From contig NZ_JAFEJA010000001.1 in assembly GCF_016919245.1 (NCBI RefSeq), positions 4,268,001 to 4,332,000 on the forward strand: DNA of 64,000 nt. The letters are read 5' to 3'. Each line of letters starts with the position of its first letter. Position 1 is the stretch's first letter. The position numbers and the translations under genes are program-made. This DNA comes from Streptomyces zhihengii. Lineage in GTDB: Bacteria > Actinomycetota > Actinomycetes > Streptomycetales > Streptomycetaceae. The notes below the pieces were generated by a model. That model worked only from the letters and a program-made list of their open reading frames with translations, ran no database searches and was not told the origin of the DNA. Below are positions 61,454 through 64,000 of the stretch, piece by piece.

Positions 61454-62056
61454 TCAGCGCGCCAGGCTCCAGCCCAGGGCCAGGGCCGCGGCCGGCGCGA
61501 GGGTGGCGACACCCCAGCGGATGGCCCGGTACTTGGCGGACAGGATCGAGCTGACGTCCACCGCCTGGATCAGCAGCCATCCGGTGGGGTCGCGCCCCGC
61601 CTCGGCGACCGCGGCGGTGAGCCGGCCGCTGTCGACCGGCTCCAGCAGGTCGGAGAAGAACGTCACCCCGTCCCCGTCCCGGAGCGTGCGGGTGCGGGGC
61701 ATGAGCGCCCGAACCAGGGCGGTCACCGCGACCACCCACAGCGCGCCGGCGACGACCAGGGCCGTGTCCCCGGGCCAGCGCCAGTCCGGTGCCCCGTGCC
61801 GTCCGATGAGGAAGGCTGGCAGGGCGAGCGCGCCGGAGAGCAGCACGGCCGCCTTGGAGTCGGCCCGGCCCAGGTCCTCCCGCACGGTGGCGAGCAGGCG
61901 TTCGGCGATGCGTTCTCCGGCCCGGTCGTGCGGGTGCCGACCCCCGTCCGGCACGGGCACGACCGGGTCCGGGGCGGTGCGGACCCCCGTTGTCCCACCG
62001 CCCGGCGCGGCGCCCCCCGGCGCCGCGTCGTCCCTGACTCCCCCGTCGGCCGTCAT
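61454..62056 (-). CDS. Pycsar-effector-like (PycTM/DUF5706) membrane protein
   Basis: A 200-residue protein. After a Gly/Pro-rich leader, the motif LGRADSKAAVLLSGAL (about 61-76), two TM helices (about 69-86 and 97-116), VTFFSDL, and finally WLLIQAVDVSSILSAKYRAIRWGV leading into a third hydrophobic segment match the layout of the pycsar effector TM family: ADxKA start, FF motif, and the KYRxLRW end. In known systems such proteins respond to cyclic nucleotides and damage the membrane. No cyclase is in view. ATG 62056 has GGAGGAGGA upstream and shares one base with the upstream stop (TGATG), so it is part of the cluster. Confidence 0.7.
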   Translation of the reverse strand: MTADGGVRDDAAPGGAAPGGGTTGVRTAPDPVVPVPDGGRHPHDRAGERIAERLLATVREDLGRADSKAAVLLSGALALPAFLIGRHGAPDWRWPGDTALVVAGALWVVAVTALVRALMPRTRTLRDGDGVTFFSDLLEPVDSGRLTAAVAEAGRDPTGWLLIQAVDVSSILSAKYRAIRWGVATLAPAAALALGWSLAR

Positions 62057-63156
62057 CAGTCCTCCTCCGCCCACGGCCATCCGTCGTCCTCGTTGCTGAG
62101 ACGACGCCGACGCGGCGGTTCCGGTTCCGAACTCCCTTGATCCACAAGGGAGTTCGAGCCACGATCGGATGTTCGGGCCGCGCGCCGGTCGCCCCGCGAA
62201 GGCGGTTCGTCCGCGACCCAGTCCGGGGTGAACGTCTCCGGCGCGTGCGGCCCGGGCCCGGCCGTGAGCTCCGGCGCGCGCCGCCGGGCGGGCGAGGGCC
62301 CGATCGGGCCCCGGACCTGCTGGCGGCCCTGGTCGAGCAGCTCCAGCGCCTGCCGTTCCACGTCGCTGGACTGGATCTGGCCGCCGGCCACCAGGTCGAA
62401 GAGGCGGTCGACCCGCTCCTTCTCGTCCTGGCGGCCCTCCTGGCGGATCTTCTCCAGGAACTCCTTGGCCTCCTCGGGCTCCTTGGCCAGCATGTAGCTG
62501 AGCTGCTCCAGCCGGCCGCCCTGGAGCATCGCCCGGAACGCGGTCTGGTGGACCTGGGTCAGCGCGGCCGAGGCATGGGCGTCCCGGATGTCCTCGGAGT
62601 GGCTGATCGTCCGGTCGTCCACCCGCAGCCGCACGTACAGGCGTACGCGCAGCCCGAGTTCGGCGCCCAGGTCGTCCCACCGGCCGCCCGCGCACTGGCC
62701 GGTGATCGCCCGGTCGGCGCGTTCGGCGTCGGACACCCGGTACTGGGAGGAGACCTCGCGCAGCCGCTCCAGCACCGGCGCGGTGAGCCGCGCGGCGACG
62801 TCCGTGACGACCTCGGTGGCGGCCAGGAACGGATTCTCCACCGACCAGTGGATGTCCACCTCCGCCTTGAAGAACGAGGTGCCGCCCGCGGCGGGCAGCT
62901 CCATCTGGAGCTGCGACTGGAAGGTGCCGAGCGCGATCTCGCACACGGTGTGGGGCCGGGCGAGCGCCCGCCGGTTGTGGTGCTCGACACCGGAGACGGT
63001 GGCCACGCTGTGCCCGCCGTTCCGGTAGAACAGCACGGACGCCTTGCGGGCGCCCGAGTGCCGGAACGCGCCGGTCGGCGTGTACTCGCCGAGGAACGGG
63101 CCGGCCGGCTCGTCCGCCCGGCCCTCGTCCGCGGCCGCGTCGTGGCCTTCAGCCAT
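62056..63156 (-). CDS. SPFH/band-7-like protein of the cluster
   Basis: A 366-residue soluble protein. Residues about 45-215 show the alternating strand-helix pattern of SPFH domains (FKAEVDIHWSVENPFLAATEVVTDVAARLTAPVLERLREVSSQY, then LGLRVRLYVRLRVDD). The next 100 residues are a charged helical stretch (LAKEPEEAKEFLEKIRQEGRQDEKERVDRLFDL), and the C-terminal 90 are disordered, ending NEDDGWPWAEED. No TM helix. SPFH proteins scaffold membrane microdomains, so it could organise the membrane-linked partners. The assignment is by eye. It starts at ATG 63156 inside the end of the preceding gene (8-base overlap). Confidence 0.6.
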   Translation of the reverse strand: MAEGHDAAADEGRADEPAGPFLGEYTPTGAFRHSGARKASVLFYRNGGHSVATVSGVEHHNRRALARPHTVCEIALGTFQSQLQMELPAAGGTSFFKAEVDIHWSVENPFLAATEVVTDVAARLTAPVLERLREVSSQYRVSDAERADRAITGQCAGGRWDDLGAELGLRVRLYVRLRVDDRTISHSEDIRDAHASAALTQVHQTAFRAMLQGGRLEQLSYMLAKEPEEAKEFLEKIRQEGRQDEKERVDRLFDLVAGGQIQSSDVERQALELLDQGRQQVRGPIGPSPARRRAPELTAGPGPHAPETFTPDWVADEPPSRGDRRAARTSDRGSNSLVDQGSSEPEPPRRRRLSNEDDGWPWAEED

Positions 63157-64000
63157 CTCTCTCCTCCTCGCGCCTCCGGTCCCGCGGCGCGTCGGCGAGC
63201 CACCACAGGGCGCGCGCCTGCGCGTCGGGGAGCGGATCGTCCTGATCCCTCATCATTCGGCGCAGCAGCCAGTCGAGCTGCCGCAGGTCGGGCTCCTCGG
63301 CGAACATCGCGGGCAGCAGCGCCGCGAGCCCCGCCCGCGTCCACTCGGCGCCGTCGCGGCGGACCGCGGTGCGCAGCAGCGACTCCAGCGCGTCGAGCGC
63401 CACCTCCTTGGACCGCGCGGTGTTGAGCGCGGTCCACAGCAGGTCCGCCATCGGCCGGACGAGCTCGGGGCGGACGACGGCGAGCGCGAGCGGCAGCGGC
63501 CAGTCGCCCCGGTCCCCCAGCGGGGAACCGTCCTCGTCGTCGCGCACCTCGTCGACGCGGGTGACGGCGAGGCGGACGGTCGTGACCAGCCCGAGGTCCT
63601 GGTACTCCGCGCGCTTGTGGTGCGTCCACGCGTCCACCCGCCGCAGCACGGCCGGCCCGCCGGGACCCGCCAGCAGCCGCACCGCGTTGAACGAGGCGAC
63701 GGCGAGCTGCTCCCCGTCGTCCCTGGTCCCGATCCTGGCCAGGGCGTCCAGGGTGTCGTCGGCGGTCGCCGCCGCGTTCCCGTAGCCGAGGGCCATGGCC
63801 GCGGTCCAGCGCAGCGCCTTCGTGCCGTAGCGGCTCCAGTCGTCGACCACCCTGCGCACCGCCGTGCGGTGGGAGGCGTGCCCGGCCGCCTGGTCGAGGG
63901 TGGTGGCCGCGAAGATCCGGCGGCGCGGCGCGGACGCCTCGGCCAGCGGCCGGATCAGCTCCGCCCAGCCGTACTCGAAGTCGCGTACGCACAGTTCGCC
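63149..64000 (-). CDS. Helical-repeat protein, 5' end beyond the window
   Basis: The frame is open to the right edge, so at least the last 283 residues are present and the start is missing. The visible part is entirely helical (for example TKALRWTAAMALGYGNAAATADDTLDALARIGTRDDGEQLAVASFNAVRLLAGPGG, later LRQLDWLLRRMMRDQDDPLP), in the style of HEAT/ARM-like repeats used for protein binding. No enzyme motif is seen. It ends in an 8-base overlap with the SPFH-like gene, which makes it part of the same transcription unit; more genes of the cluster may lie outside. Confidence 0.65.
   Translation of the reverse strand, partial: GELCVRDFEYGWAELIRPLAEASAPRRRIFAATTLDQAAGHASHRTAVRRVVDDWSRYGTKALRWTAAMALGYGNAAATADDTLDALARIGTRDDGEQLAVASFNAVRLLAGPGGPAVLRRVDAWTHHKRAEYQDLGLVTTVRLAVTRVDEVRDDEDGSPLGDRGDWPLPLALAVVRPELVRPMADLLWTALNTARSKEVALDALESLLRTAVRRDGAEWTRAGLAALLPAMFAEEPDLRQLDWLLRRMMRDQDDPLPDAQARALWWLADAPRDRRREEERDG

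Noticed and set aside
58709..62140. 1143-residue plus-strand ORF over the vWA gene
   Set aside because: Low-complexity Arg/Gly/Ala/Val sequence without motifs, opposite to well-supported vWA and PycTM-like proteins.

Overview
The window is chromosomal DNA of a Streptomyces or very close relative. GC content is very high, codons are strongly GC-ended, and long spurious ORFs shadow almost every gene. Marker families fit: paired SigB-like sporulation sigma factors next to tadA and upp, an SSI-type protease inhibitor, an LAXTG surface protein and an ECF42/DGPF pair. The order from the sigN-like gene through sigF, a small membrane protein, a serine tRNA, tadA and upp matches, from memory, the S. 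coelicolor sigN-sigF-tadA-upp neighbourhood.

Left edge (1-900): the end of an integrated element. A 54-base copy of the 3' part of tRNA-Ser(UGA) without its 5' half marks an attachment site; the edge of one gene and one orphan ORF lie on the element side. From 900 to 14,800 the content is mixed: a sortase-type surface protein, a prim-pol protein, a SigE-family ECF sigma factor, an acyl-CoA synthetase, a very large PAS/receiver protein with a degraded kinase core, a protease inhibitor, tRNA-Ser(GCU), tRNA-Arg(ACG), and DinB-like, DUF2797 and amidohydrolase proteins.

15,000-21,200 is an envelope module: an OmpR-type response regulator, its sensor kinase, a GT2-GtrA fusion and a GT39 membrane transferase. 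21,200-28,500 holds two drug-efflux units. One is an MFS pump plus TetR with a large operator. The other is MarR plus an MFS pump that carries three carboxypeptidase-regulatory-like domains, next to a YceI protein with the same domain. 28,500-37,500 holds sigN/sigF-like genes, small membrane proteins, tRNA-Ser(CGA), tadA with its associated protein, upp and a HerA-like ATPase. 37,500-47,000 has a secreted M28 peptidase, a HhH-GPD protein, the ECF42/DGPF pair, a TetR-FAD oxidoreductase-SDR operon and a secreted lysyl-oxidase-like protein with a histidine-rich insert.

47,295 to the right edge (over 16 kb) is one minus-strand cluster of nine mostly overlapping genes: a helical-repeat protein (cut by the edge), an SPFH-like protein, a Pycsar-effector-like membrane protein, a membrane vWA protein, a tubulin/FtsZ-like protein with a repetitive acidic tail, a four-TM protein, a tiny coupled ORF, a pseudokinase-GTPase fusion, and a tail-anchored GAP1-like protein. 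It looks like a GTPase/tubulin-centred signalling or immunity system and is the most interesting part of the window.
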